NCBI GenBank assembly: GCA_003993805.1
Contig: RSEF01000005.1
Location: forward strand, 12,862,949-12,926,948
Length of the DNA stretch: 64,000 nucleotides
Reading direction: 5' to 3'
Origin: Himantopus leucocephalus
Taxonomy: Eukaryota > Chordata > Aves > Charadriiformes > Recurvirostridae
In this document: one piece after another, positions 26,758 through 40,600 of the stretch
Numbering within the stretch: position 1 is the stretch's first letter
Layout of the letters: every line of letters starts with the position of its first letter
Position numbers and translations under genes: made by a program
The notes under the pieces: model-generated
The model's database searches: none
Told to the model about the DNA's origin: nothing
What the model saw: only the letters and a program-made list of their open reading frames with translations

Positions 26758-28471
26758 CCCGCTCTATGAAACAGACAGCAAATTGAGTGCAGGAGAACAG
26801 GGATATATTGCCACTGAAATAAACACAGTAAGGCTCTTTCATGTATTGGCTGATATACTTGAAAGAAGAAAGCTGCTTTTAATGATGACATCCTAAATTT
26901 TATGGTGCTGAACTGTGCAGTTCTTTGTAAAAAGGATAAATTCAAAATCCAGTTTCCTCCCTCATATTATAAAACACTCTTGAAGATTTCCAAATTTTTT
27001 AAGCTCAAATTCTTCCCATTACAAATCTCAGGAAAAATAAAAATATATAAAAAATAAAGTAGTATTTTAAATGGAAAAAATTAACTACTTTTCATTTCCT
27101 AATTCTTACTTGTATTTAATAAGACACAAAAGTAACACCAACATTGAATGGATTTAGTCTCCTTAACATAATATTTGTTTGGGGTTAATTAGCACGGCTG
27201 AAGACTAATCTTAATAATTGTTTGTTGTTTCCACTGGAGGCAGGTTTCCCTCAAGAAAGAAGTGGCATCTTGGAGTTTCAGACTAAAACACAGAGGTGAG
27301 AGTAGCTGCTCTCTCTGTTAGATGAACGAGACAGCCTGAGCACGTAGCCGCCTTGTGCAGCCAGGCAGCGAATGCCTCTGTCTCTCTTGTGGCAACCAAA
27401 TAAAGTTGTCAAAATTATTTTTAAGTAATGATAAGGTATCTAAACCAAATACCATATAGAAAAATAAGGAATATATCAGCATTTAAAATGTATATGCTGC
27501 CGAGCATTTTTACTGTCATTTCTTTAAGAAAAGCAGATCTAATTAGCTGTATCTCTAAAGTGCGTACCAAGCATTTTTATTATGTATTATAACATTTTGC
27601 TTAGAGTTGACATTTTTATTCTGACAAGCACTGTCTGGAGAGCTCTCAATAAATAATACATTTACAATTTTCAGTAAATAAGCACTGGACACAAATCGTT
27701 ATCCTTACTTACAGCTGCCCCTCTCTAATAGTGCTTTTACAAGTAAGGTGACTATTCCGTCTAATGCAATACTCTCAGTGCTGGAAAGATATTTTCATTC
27801 ATTACCCCAGTCACAAGCACTTAAAGCACTTTCAGGCCCTGTTGCAAAACAGCAGGAATGGCAAAGCAAATTACACCAACTAAAACTAAAGTTCATCACC
27901 AAAGAAACCTGAGGTTATTCGCCTTACAGAACTTGGAAAATACAATGGCATACATGATCTGCCACATTCGAGCCCTATCCTTCCCTCATATTTTTCTATT
28001 TACATTAGCAATTTTAGGAAGGGAACTATTGCAGTCTAGTTCCTACTATTAACCTGATGACTACAAAATGTACTTCAACTCCCATTTTAAAGCATGATCT
28101 GATCGCAATGTTGTTTGTGTCACAGTACATCAGAAAGCAATGAAGTATGAATTTATTTTTCTGCTCCCAAGATCACGAAACTGCAGCAACTCTCCATATT
28201 TTTACATCTATTTGCTCACTTACATTCTTCGCCACGGAGCCCAATGTCAGTTGTACCCATTCATACTGAACTTGCGTTTCTTACAACCCAAAGGAAATAG
28301 CTGGCTTTTATATATGCTTTTTTAATAATGCTTTCATAATACTAATAATATACAAATAGTGTAAAGATAGCAGATCTTATGCCATGTCTAAAAGAGAGAC
28401 AAAATTGTAGAGGACCATAGTGCAGAATATTTTATAAAATGGAAGCGTGGAGACAATTTATCACACAGTAA

Positions 28472-28496
28472 AAATTAAATTAAATTAAATTAAATT
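28472..28496. repeat. (AAATT)5 microsatellite
   Basis: Five perfect tandem AAATT units. Confidence 0.95.
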
Positions 28497-29736
28497 GTAT
28501 CCAGCAGTGGACAATGTCAGAATTGAGGGTATACTGGGATTAAAGAAAAAGATGAGGTGACCCCTGAAGATAAGACATTGGAAAACACAGTCACTGGGGA
28601 GGAACTGGTTGAAACAGTCAGTAGATGCTGGCGTTGAGAAGATCTCAGTCTGTTTCAGTTTAATCTGTCCCTGTCTACAGCTCAAGTACAGAAACAACGC
28701 ATAAAGGCTGAAAGCGCACTTGTTCTAATGAGAAGGATTTTACTCATCTCAAATATTCAGGGCTGAATAAAGACATTTCCTCAATGTAATGTAAGCATCT
28801 CAAAATGGTGAAAGTAAACATCTACCCAAAAATAAAGAGTTATCATAGCTAGAAGGGATGTCCCAATCTTCAGAAGTGAGACCTGAATTTCAGACTCTCC
28901 CCATATCAGGATTCAAGCTATGATCAACTCTACTCATTAGGAAAAGCAACATTTTGTAGAGGTGCAGAGGTACAAAGCTTCAACAAGAAAACAACCTGCA
29001 CTGGGAAACAGAACCTCCATAACTGTAGAAGCTCCATAAAATGCCATAGATCCTACATCAAGGTAACTGCCTGATAGTAACCAAGCTATATTTTCACCTG
29101 ACAGGTCCTCATGTGGCTATTTCCTTTCAACTTCCACCAGATCCTATTATGAAAAATGTTACCACCATACTCACCACGTTTTGTTGATAATCCTGAATTA
29201 GATCTAGGAACTGAAGGGATATGAAAACCTTTTAGTAAAAAAGATGGTCTCCGTAATCTATTTATTTATTCATACAGATCTCATTCTGCATGATACCCAT
29301 GTAAAAGCCTGTACTGTTCCCCATTTCTGTGCCATGAGCAAATTGCAGAAGAAAACTGAAGGGAAATTTTCATATGTAGCATGACACATACTGAAAAATG
29401 GTTAAGAATTACTATACTGTAATCCACATGGAACCTGTGAGTAATGACTACAACTAGCTCAAATGCTACAACACTGGGCAAGATGAGTGTGGACAGGCAG
29501 ATAATAAATGCAAAGGTAAGGTGGAAAGATGACAACATGGGCCAGTTTCTTAAAAAAAAAAAATTGTGAGATAGCATTTAATCACAGAACAGTAGTCTGA
29601 AAGACTTACAAGACATAAGACAGGAAATAATCAAAAATGCATAAATCCTCATATAGCTAGAAGGATAAATAAAAATATGAGACAAATTATTAGTGACCAG
29701 GTATAATACAGTTACACAGGCTGGGTCTGCCTTTGC

Positions 29737-29766
29737 AAAAAAAAAAAAAAAAAAATNAAAAAAAAA
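29737..29766. repeat. Poly-A run with one ambiguous base
   Basis: A run with a single N at 29757 (preceded by one T), so its length is uncertain. Confidence 0.95.
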
Positions 29767-31105
29767 TTTTACCTTAACATATGTTGCATTCTAAATGTCA
29801 TTAAAACAAGTTCATTAAAGTTATTTCTCCTTCAAATAAGAATGAATTTTTGATAGAAAAATAAAATACATTAGAGAGAAAGAAACTAGGTTGCATCTTC
29901 TTTTAGTTACCAGGAAAATAACCCTAGAAACTGATTTCTTTGTGGTAAATCTTCCTAAAAAGTCCTAAATTACTTTAATTTAACACATTAAGACATAGGA
30001 ATTCACTGTACCAATGAATTCTTAGAAATTTTATGATCTATAAAACTTCTCTAAATAGAAGAATATATTTTTCTAAAACAGCAACATAAATTGTAAGAAA
30101 AGGGAGTGACCAATGTGTTTTTGCCAAGATCATTGGATGAAACAGAAAGAGACAGTGAGTTGCATTTAATTTTAGGGTAGAGAGGTAAGTAATTCAAGAA
30201 AACAGCGGTTTAGGAAAATATGCCTCATATCTGTCCTCTAACTTGATCCGAGTCATCTATCTATTGTGTGGACTTTTGGGCTTTTGTGTTTTTACTTTGG
30301 AAGCATGTTTGGAGCTTAGCAGAAAAATTCCTCAGCCTAGATGGTACCATATAAGGCTTCTAACAAAGGGCATGTAAAAGATATGTATTAAATTAACTAC
30401 ATACATAACTGATTCTGAATTTGCTTACCAAAAATTATTTTGAAGAAGAATAAGAGAGAAACACGATGAGGGTGGTACCTAGCAGATGTGGCAAGATTTC
30501 TCAAAGACGATGAAAGGATTTTGAAGAGGGTGGGTTTTTTCACATCAAAAGGGCTGGTTTCTAGCTGAGAGGAACCTCAGTTACCATTTATGAATTCCAT
30601 AGGTATCACAAGAAATAAAACAGTAGTATTAATTCATTTTTAACAATGAATTTGGATAATCCTAATACCAAATCCCAGTAGCATTTTTAAAGTCTTGAGC
30701 AGAAGAAAATATCTGTGGCCATCAAGAAAACTGTAGAATAAAGAACTGGGGTCTATAAATGCCATATGTATTAGGGCAACCAGGGATCATGCCTTCGTCA
30801 GTGGAAAGCATGGGTACAGAGCATACCACAACACAGGTAACTTGAATTAAATCTCAGTAAAGCTTCTGAAAAACATTCAAAAATATCTGTTGACCACAGA
30901 TGGTCAATACTTCACTTCTAGACCTGATCCACAAAAAAGAACTCCTGACATGTATTGTCCTGAAAGGTTGTGCTTAAAACTATACTATAAAACAAGTGTA
31001 TATGCCTGAACTCTGTCTGCTCTTAGCTGTGGCAGGCTTAAAACAAGGAATACAAAACTGAAACTCTCCATTCATTTAATACGATATAGCACACACAGAT
31101 TCCAT

Positions 31106-31166
31106 TAAAAAAGAACCCAAAACAACAATAACAAAAAAACAACCCCAAAAAAACCCCAACAAAAAA
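31106..31166. repeat. A/C-rich low-complexity tract (T/G-rich on the minus strand)
   Basis: Nearly all A and C on the plus strand, with CCCC groups spaced by A runs. A similar A/C-rich stretch follows the gap at 31501-31553. Confidence 0.85.
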
Positions 31167-31400
31167 TCTGCATAAAATTACAATCAAAATGGCTTACCAG
31201 GGTCAAGTTATAAAACACAGTATGTGAAAGTTTAAGTTTCTTTATTTCCAGTGAAGTCAACAGGAAATATGTACATATTTGTGTGTGCAATACTTGATTA
31301 CACTGTCCCTACTGGCATGATAGAATATTTTGTAGGGGAAGTGTTAATCTATTTTAAGTCAATATAAAACAAAGCCTTCAATTATTATCAACTAATGAAG

Positions 31401-31500
31401 NNNNNNNNNNNNNNNNNNNNNNNNNNNNNNNNNNNNNNNNNNNNNNNNNNNNNNNNNNNNNNNNNNNNNNNNNNNNNNNNNNNNNNNNNNNNNNNNNNNN
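31401..31500. other. Assembly gap (100 N)
   Basis: A second run of exactly 100 N. Its right side opens directly into poly-A and an A/C-rich stretch (31501-31553), suggesting that a homopolymer or simple repeat broke the assembly. Confidence 0.98.
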
Positions 31501-33276
31501 AAAAAAAAAAAAAACAAAAAAACAAAAACCCAACACAAAATCAGAAAAACCACCAATACCAAGTAGCATAGTAAGATTTTCCCTATTGCATATAAAATGA
31601 ATAATACATGTGAATCTTTAATTTTTAATTTAGGTATCTTTAGACGTATTATATATCACTATGACTTACATATATCCACCCATAGAGAGAGAGTACAAAC
31701 AGGTGTACATGACAGAGGATAGATGGAAATTTATGAATATACTACTCTTTATATAGATGTTCGTTATTCCAACACGCATACGTACAAATCTTTGATCTCT
31801 GAATGTTCAACTATGGTCTTCAAGGAGGAAACAAGAATGGGAAGCAGTTTATAAAAAGCTTGTGCTAGAATTCTGAACTGTGCTTGGTTGAAAAATGATA
31901 CTGTATACATCGCTCAGAATCAAGGTCAAAAGTGAATTAGGAATCCAGGCCCTGAGTAATGAGGGCTTAGCACTTAGCAGAAATGACATGCCCAGTTTCC
32001 AGCTCAGAAGTGCCAGCTGACCTGCCAACCTAGCATTCCAGATCTGAAAGGGGGAAATCTGCTCTCCTAGCTACAGACAAGATGTGTACTACTAATTATT
32101 GCTCGTAGAGGCTTATGATGAAGTACAGTAGCATAGTTGTCTGGAAGCCAATTCTCAGCCTAGAATTCAGGCAGCCCAGGAGATGTAAATCTGTCTCACG
32201 AAAGTAATATAAGCAATATTCTGAAAGAAAGTCTTTTACTGAAGAGGAACAAGCAGTCTGACCGTACTATCAAACATAAACTCTTCATTTGAACTGCAAA
32301 GAGATTTAATACTTGATTGTACTAGAGGATACTTCCAAATAAAAAAGACAGTAAAACAATCCTTCTGCTCATACAAAAACTAAGAAGATGAATATACTGA
32401 AGTTATCCAAGAGGCCCTAGAGCCTAGTGTTGTTGATTAAATTAGACACCTGTTCATTTCTGACCTCTTCTGTCTTACGAGAACACATGTCAGCAAAGTC
32501 TTTACATACTCAAATTAACTCTAAATATTTGTAGCGTTCTTTTTTTTTCCCCCAATTACAATTTTCTCATCAATTTTCCCATTTCCAAATCATTACAAAT
32601 TATGACACAGGAATGCCTTGATGTACAAAGTATGCAAATACTGGACCACAAAGTCAAAAAAATGTTGTTTATCCTGTGATGTTGGTAATCTTTGTTCAAA
32701 TTACAAATAATGCTAAAACCATACCTAAGGTATATTCAGTGCTATATGAGGCGCTCATGTTGCCAGTATTATGCACAAGACATGACACTGGCTGAAGCAC
32801 TATTATTAAAGAGAGATTAAAACAGCTGTACATTATGCTGAAGCACTCACTCTTTCCTTTACAAACAGACGGTCCTGGATTACAAGCAGCACTTGACCAT
32901 TTAAATCACTACAACAACCAGATTTAACCAGCTGGGCCATATTCTCTTAGGCAATGCCTGTTGACCTCCTCACTCACAGCTGCTAAGATGAAATTCTCAT
33001 TAGACAACTTATTTTCAGAAGCCAAAGGACTCTGATTAAATATATTTATTTAGACACGATAAAGTCTTTTAGTATGTATTTCTTTTGCAATGTTATGAGG
33101 TACAGCAGAGACCACAAGCAGTATATACAACCATAACAGACACCTAATATCTGAAGGTATACCACAAAACGTTTAAGTATTTGACACCAGTGACTCATAT
33201 GACTCAAATTCAGATCCCATAGATGGACCAGAAAGCTACTGTAATAACATTAAAACAGACTTGTTGCTGTACTCGC

Positions 33277-33375
33277 GTGGGGGTTAGAGCAGATGACTGG
33301 AATTCCTGAGTTCTTTATTCCACTTTTAACTCTACAATTAACTTGACATATGACCGTATGTTAGCCCAATTCCCA
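33277..33375 (-). repeat. MIR-like SINE remnant
   Basis: GTGGGGGTTAGAGCAGATGA, CTGGAATTCCTGAGTTCTTT, ATTCCACTTTTAACTCTACA and ACTTGACATATGACC follow the reverse complement of the 3' half of MIR ('ggttagagcaggggactgggagtcaggactcctgggttct'). Confidence 0.5.
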
Positions 33376-36061
33376 TAGCTACATCAACAGTTATGGAGCT
33401 CCTCCCTATAAAAGATGCTAACATGTACTATTAATTTATTCAAGGAAGTGATGCAAGACTTCAAGCCCCACAGATTTTACACAGTAGTATACAGTAATGC
33501 ATGTCTTTTCCACATTACATTCATCAAAGCAGTTATATTATGCTATCTATTTGCTCAAAAAAATCAGCAGGTGGTTTTCAATTTGGGTAAGCAATTTTGT
33601 GACCTATCAAGACTTATTACACAAAGGGCTCCTCAACAGCACTGGCTGCATACCATTTTAAGAAAAGAACTCCATAGAAACCTATTTAAAAGGACAGATG
33701 TTAAAAGCATCATGTATGGTACATGTATGATTAGGCTATTAATTAGGTTGTTTAAAAGAGACTATAAAACAGCAAAACATTTTCATAATCTCAGACCTCA
33801 TTTCTCCAACTGACTCTGCACTGAGTCAGTTGCAGCACCCACAGTCACAACAAAGATCAGCCTTAAAACAGTAATTATTTTTGAAATGTTATTTCATTCC
33901 AATCAAACAAGCATGGAGGGTTTACTTCTTTTTAATTCAGAGAAACCTCTGAATACTGAAATAGGTATTCAAATTTGTCATAAGAATTCTGGTATTCCTG
34001 GTCTACACAGAAGTTTAAAACCACTGAACTTCCTAACATCCTGAAGAATTTCCAGTTTTTCTATCAATGATTTTTCTGTGTTCATTTATATGGTACCAGT
34101 CAGACATTTATTAATTAATTTCTGTAAAATGGAAGTGACCTTTTCTTCTACAGAAAATACTGCACGAATTGAAAAGAACTTAAGATGAAGATACAGTCAA
34201 TTACCTTTGAACTTACAGGCAGACTTTAGAATAGTTTTCCAGTATGTGATCCATATAAGGCAAGATTATTTTATAGATCAGAAGTGACCTTTATTTCACA
34301 GCTGGTGAGAACATACAGCATGGAAGGCTCAGACTCAGTGAGAGGGATCTCTCGGCCATGCACATAACTCTTCTAAATCAACTAGTGTATACTAACACAA
34401 AGGAAGTGCAGAAAATTCTAGAGAATTCATACAAAAATAAGCTATGAAAAGCTTCAATCCTTACAGTAAGATACTATAACTTTTTGATGCACATTTTTAT
34501 TAGCACACCATTCAGTATACTCCTGGAAAAGTCTTAGCTGTGGTGTCACTATAATCAACAGCAACTTGTATACTCCCGCAGCAAAGTATGAGCCAAGACC
34601 TTTGATTAGCATGGAGTGTCGAACGACTGTTACTGACTGTAAAAAAACAACTTTGCCAAAGTAACATTTAAAATAGTTTTCCTAGTCTAACCACCAAATC
34701 TAAGAAAGCAATTTTTAAAAGAGTGATCTTTACAGCTGAAAACAGACAGATGGTAGTAAAGAATCTGGGACATTCTCTCTTTAGAGATGTTTCACCAGCT
34801 TCAGAAAGGACACCTATAGAACACATTTATCTATGTGCTGGCATTTAACAATTATGCCAAGAAATTTGAAAGCCTACTTCCATCCTTACATGATTTTATC
34901 CCATATTTAAACATATTATTGTATCAGCATCAATTTTAATTGAAATCTACATTGCTACATAGAGACAAGGGATCCTAAAATGCACAGTTTGAAGTGCACT
35001 GTGACCATACCATAAAATTGAGGCAGTAAAATCGTTCTGAACTCATTCATATTTCAAAGAAAAAAGGGATCACAAAGTTCTACTGGTTACAAATATACTT
35101 CCTGGGTTATTTTTAATGCCACAAAACAACACTGAACTATATGAATAACTAACAGAATGCACACAGATGCCTCCACACCTGTTTATCTATTTCAGAACCT
35201 CCTGCTCTCACATCTTCCCTGGTTCAAACTCATGTATGAGCTCACAGATGAGAAGGTACTGTTGCAGAAGCAACCAAGACTTCATTCTGCTTGACATGGG
35301 AAGAGATTGTCATAGTAGACCCTGACCATGTGCACACATATACTAATAAACTCATTCTCCAATTCTGTTTAGTTCCTATCAAGGCCAAAATCTTACCAAA
35401 GTTGATGAAAATATCTGAATAAGGACTAAATACATAAACTGCCTTACAGCTCCAAGATCTGTCCTCATTTTTATCTCTCTCTTTTAACACTTGTAACAAT
35501 ATCTGAGCAGACTGTAAAAAAATGTATTTCTTCAGCCACAATTCTAGATATATAGGTCAGAACTAGGTACTCTTTACACTTAAAACTGTTTCCCATTCTC
35601 CTAGTCACAGATGCTGGGTCATTAAGGTGATGAAATATGAGAACTTCTAAGGCAAAACAAACCAGTTCATGTTTTATTCACTCCTATTGTTTAAAATAAA
35701 CATTTATCTTTTAAAAGAAAAAGAATAAATACCACTGAACAATATCCCTCACAATTCTACAACCAGTTAAGAATTCATCACAACCTTTCAAGCAGGAGAT
35801 GAGCTTTCACCTAAGCAGACATTCTTGCATTGACTCACAGACAACCAACACAATTTAGAAAGTTTTAAAAAAACGGCATATTTGTCTAAAATCCCTAATG
35901 GATCTCAAACTACCATTGCCATGGTAACCTGCGAATAACTTTATCCTAGCCTTTGCCAATTATGCAATTTTCTGGCTCTTGATACCCAACACATTCTTTA
36001 TGCCATAAAAATTGTAGGGTTTGGGGATGGGGAAACTGTATCAGTCTTGTCCAACACATAC

Positions 36062-36272
36062 CCTCTTGCTCAGTCCTGGTCATTTCTTCTAGTTTCTTCT
36101 GTTTCAGTGTGTCCACCACATCTGCAAGGCTTCCTTTGCGGCGTTCTGGTGTTCCAAAATTAACACTGGTCATTAGCTCACTGCGGTCACGACCTCCTTC
36201 GTCGGGCTTGTTTGGTGAGGTAGAGGTATTTCGGAAGGAATATAGGGAACATAACTTATTACTCTCTGACTC
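36062..36272 (-). CDS. SOX6: SOX6, second coding exon (residues 81-150)
   Basis: This is the second coding exon of SOX6. On the minus strand the acceptor TTTCTTTGCAG ends at 36273 and the exon opens with GAG (Glu81). It encodes [18 protein letters not shown] and onward to [12 protein letters not shown], 70 codons plus one base. The donor is GTATGT, starting at 36061, so the next intron is phase 1 and the split codon starts with G; this agrees with the Asp that follows TEQE in mammalian SOX6. The conserved block [18 protein letters not shown] is shared by SOX5 and SOX6 just before their coiled coil. The residues before it ([11 protein letters not shown]) are SOX6-type. Joining it to the upstream exon gives Met80-Glu81 with no lost bases. 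From memory the human exon has 69 residues here; this one carries an extra Ser in RDRSELM. Antisense open frames over the same bases are shadows. Confidence 0.96.
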
Positions 36273-37582
36273 CTGCAAAGAAACAATACAATGTGAAACA
36301 TAGGCTATTCTCTTACCTCAGAAGGATCTCAAACAGGCAAAAGTTGAAAGCATTATTTGTTAGTCTGTAATATTAACAAGCCTACACGTATCCTCCAGTT
36401 TCTAAAATGAGTGTTATGATTTGAATTTCTCAGTTTCAGTGTTTGATAGAGGCTCATTTCCTTAAGGCCAGTCCTGTCCATGCTTCTAAAAATCATACTT
36501 CATGCCTGAGATAGTCCTCATCAAGGATTTTCCTTGTCAGAAACAAGCCATTTCAACACTTTCTTCAATGAAAGCGGTAAACTTTTACAGTTTTCTTTAG
36601 TTCCTTAAGTAAGGGCAATACACTGAAAGAGAAAATACAGGCAAGGACAAACTATTTCTAGATAGATCCTCAGCTAATGGAAAACAACATAACCTTAAAA
36701 CTGGAAAAGGAGTTAGGCCAATAATGACTGAGGAGCGAGGAACCTACTTCACAGTTAAACAAACCTTATGGTATGTGTCTACCCATGCTTATTCACTGCT
36801 CTTTACATTAAACCCTTTTCTTAAAGACTGTAAGTCATAATGCTTCTAATATACAAAAAGCAATGTTACTTTCCAGGCTAATATAGACAAGAATGAGCAA
36901 GGAAATGAGTTTATGGCAGAAAAAGTCATGGGTGCTGAAACATAGGTATTGAGACCACATGTATCAGAGAAGGTGTTATATAGTCAAACGCACAGAAAGA
37001 GAAGTAAAAAGGGTTCATCTGCCCTGTCAATAGATAACACATAGTATTTGAGCAATAAGCTAAAAAAAAAAAGAAAAGGCATCATACAAGCAACGAGCAA
37101 TGTAAATTCTCCTCAGTTTCGTGATATCACCCAACAGTCAAGCCCTTCATGAACTTCGCTGGCTCAGACTCCTTATTCTCCTAACCATAGATGCAACATT
37201 CACTGCATCTCCACTTTCACTCTTTCAGCTAGAAAGAGCACAAATTCTTCAATTTGCCCTCAAAAACTCAACCATGGGAATTTCTCACACACTTCTCTTT
37301 CCAAAATTATTATTCTATTTTAATTTTTAATAATACTGGGCTAGGAGTGCTAAAAATTGGGCGTAAAAAATACCAAGGTTTTTTGTTTATGGTATGCCTA
37401 GATATGTCAGCACATACATTCAATACCATAAAACAGATTTTCTTTTAAATTAAAGAGTGATAATAATATTGGCAATATATTTAAAAAATTAAGAGCTTAA
37501 TTATTATATCTATCAAAAATCTTTCTCCCAATGCATAGTGTTCCCCATGAACAATAATATTCCTACTACTCTATGAGCTGAA

Positions 37583-37604
37583 AATACTCTATCTATAGAG
37601 TATT
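37583..37604. repeat. Short hairpin, 9-bp perfect arms
   Basis: AATACTCTA (37583-37591) and TAGAGTATT (37596-37604) are perfect inverted repeats with a TCTA loop. Confidence 0.65.
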
Positions 37605-40600
37605 GAAGAAACCTATGTTGGGAAATGCCCCATGTGAAACAAGGCCTGAAGAAAGATGGACTAGAAAACATTAACCATCGGCAACAAGATCAGGCATAAA
37701 TCTTTGCTTCAATTTTGAATGGATTAAGTAGCTGTGCAATGCAACAGAAGAAGCAACACTAACAATGGGCAAGTGTGGTAACTATGGGCTGTGGAGCACA
37801 TAGAAGGTGGTGGCGACAAATCATTATCAAGCACAGCAGTATATGATCAGCAATATACTATCATTGCCATTGGAAAACGAGGCAGCATCTGCTAGTGATG
37901 TTGAAAATGTACTTATTCACCAAGACAGAAAACTGGAAGAAGATGCTATCACATCCCAGCAGTAGCAGCACCCCTGTCAACACAGTAGGAGTGACAGAGG
38001 TTTTGTAAGCACAGACAGACAGAGAGGTGACACAGAACAAAAATTATTATTAATTATTAATTGCAATTTATTCAGCTGCCTTTAGAAAAGGCAGACTTTC
38101 TTATCTTCAATTGTTTCTGAAAACTACTTTGCATATTTCTTAAAACTTGGTTTAAGTTACAATGGAGATGAAAAAAGCATTTTCTAATATTTTTCAAATT
38201 TAAAACTTGAATTTCTATAACACATATCCTTAATGAAAAATTAATACTACATAACATGGCATTTTCACCTTTGAAGACTAGAGTAGAAGACCAACTTCGT
38301 AATTTTAAAGGAGTTCATTCTCAAGAAAGCAATGTCATCTTACAGTACATGAAGTATGTCCATCAGCCTTATGCTGGGTTTTTCATGGTCTCAGCAAGGA
38401 ACACTAAATCTATTCTTTAGGCCAGAAACAAGAAGATAAGGCTAATCTGTGGAGCAACTAGAAATGACAATGTTCTTCCTCCTGATAACCTATCCTCTCC
38501 CTCATCTGGATGCACCACAATGTTCCTTTGCTACAAATGAAAGACCCTCCAAAATCCTGCCTCTGTTAGGCAGCACATCCACACTTTTTTTTTTTTCCCC
38601 AAAAGACTGCAATGTCTGTAATGAATATGAGACAAGTTTAAACTGCATGCAAATGATGTACCTTTTTGGAATCGAGGCAGAATGACAGCCTTTGCAAGAA
38701 GGAGGATCTGTCCAACTAATAGAGTATTTTATATTGTCAGTTTTGTGGGTAAATAAAACGTAGAATAAAAATAAAAGAATAAAAGGTACCCCTAATATTT
38801 TTTTGGTTCTGTTTGGCCCTGCACCAGTAGTATTGGGGTCGCTAAATGGCTAAGACATTTGCAGCATATTATCTGAATTGGCACGCTAAGAAATCCAGCA
38901 AGGATGACTTTCTGAGCCCCATCTTTTTCTGAAATCAGAAATGGTTAAAAAGAGTGGCTGAGGATTCAACAGGATAACTGCACAAACTGAAAGGCATTCA
39001 AGGGATTAAACAGGCAAATGGAAAAACTTTAAATCAGTCCAGTGTAAATACCTTATCTAATAATAGCAGAACTCAGCTAGAAAAATCTAAATCGGCTGCA
39101 TGTACAATTATCTACAAGAAACAAAAGCAATTCCCATGCATTCTAAGATTCTAGATAAATTTGTGAATAATCTACAAATAAAATGTAGCTAAAATGAAAC
39201 ACTGAAAAAGCTTCAGAAGGAATTTTGTAGCTATGCAATAAGAATAGGTATTTTTACTCCTACTGTTGGCAGCTTTCTTTTTTATTCCAACCGTATGAAC
39301 AGGTTACATTGACCTCACATTCATGGCAAACTAGACAAATCAAAAACCAGTGGGACAAGGAAAGCATTTCCGTTATATTTTCTCTAGAAAGGCAACTCAG
39401 CTGTATTTGAAGGGAAGTTGTTACTGCAGTGTTCAGTTTGTTGAAAAGCAAATAAAGGTTGCAGCAAATTTACGAAGGATTTTCATTTGCTCAGTGTACC
39501 TTACAATCTTTCGTGGACCGATGCATGTCACGTTTATGTCCCAGCACCTCACGCACCGCATGACCAAAAGTGCAACTATCACATACATCAGATGCAGGCC
39601 TGGCTGTCAAAAATTAATTTGCATTGGCACTCAAAAGCAGCATGCAGATACCCTCCTAATGTAAATGGAAATAAATCCTTATGGCCCAGGTATCCTCTGA
39701 AAAGAGACTTGTGGATCCCATGTGTTGTCTGGGAGAAGAGGTATATGACCTCCAGAAGTTATTTGTTGGACTATGTTAGCATTAATTCAATTTGTAGTCA
39801 AGAAATAGAACAATATTGACGTATTAATAAAGTGTCAGTATCAAAATATTATGTCCTTCTGAAGCATATTTTAGTTCTAATAAGAATGGAGTGCTTATAG
39901 AAGAAGAAATTGAAGAAAAAGCTATGTTTGTAAAATTTTGAATTCGGTCCTAACAGAAAGTCTTAGGTAAAACAGTTGCTTCCTACAGATAAAATAGCAA
40001 AGTGCATTTCTTCTCAGTTTGAATCAAAGTGACATCTGGTTCAGATTGCTCAGGATTCCACCATACCTTTGCTAGACTTAAACAATTATCCTGCCACTCA
40101 CACACTAATACAGGATAATTGTAGAACAATTGATTATGCCCATACCAGAATACACAAGGATATTGCAGAGGGATTTTTGCCCACCACAATGGTGGAATTT
40201 CCAGACTAGCCCTTAAAAATTGGCAAACAATAAAATTTGAAGACAACTTATTACACAAAATCAGGCATAAACCTCAGTGCTTAAGGGACAATATGTATGA
40301 AAGTCTTACTGCCCAGCAGCTGAAGACAGAAACTTAGTCTGGACCACTATTCCAGCTGCTTACTATTCAGCAGGGACAAAACTGAGTCTATTTTTGAAAT
40401 GCTGGGTTTTAATAAAGGTAAATAAAGGGCATTTTCCCGGTATACTTTTCTTGCCAGCCTTTGCACAAACAAAATTTTATTGCAGTTCATTCAACTCACT
40501 GTGCTTAAAGTTTTGACAAAATGTTCCTATTATAACAGATTAAATACCTATATATAGCCATTAAAATTTTAAGTATTAAGTTTCAAAGTGGAAAAAACTG

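Larger units (their letters stand above)
1..36061 (-). other. SOX6: SOX6 intron downstream of the second coding exon (partial, phase 1)
   Basis: Beginning with the donor GTATGT at 36061, the minus-strand intron runs off the left edge of the window. The next expected SOX6 product (from memory, a segment beginning DSSCMEKLLSKDW, then the coiled-coil region) was not found by eye on the minus strand, so the acceptor probably lies beyond position 1. The stretch holds the CR1 pieces, ancient repeats, simple repeats, two gaps or ambiguous runs and the coding-like relic listed separately. Outside those I see only AT-rich non-coding sequence. Confidence 0.8.

Noticed and set aside
33415..33813. Open frame of 132 codons on the plus strand, the longest outside the SOX6 exons apart from none comparable
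   Set aside because: Composition is that of translated AT-rich DNA, no domain or signal is recognisable, it lies antisense in an intron, and frames this long are expected by chance in 64 kb read six ways.
1..36061. Search for the next SOX6 exons (coiled-coil region) on the minus strand
   Set aside because: No stretch resembling MEKLLSKDW, TPESLAEKERQL or the HMG box was seen. Reading by eye could miss a short exon, so this is absence of evidence only.
36109..36303. Plus-strand open frame over the SOX6 second coding exon
   Set aside because: It is the antisense shadow of a conserved coding exon with splice sites on the other strand.
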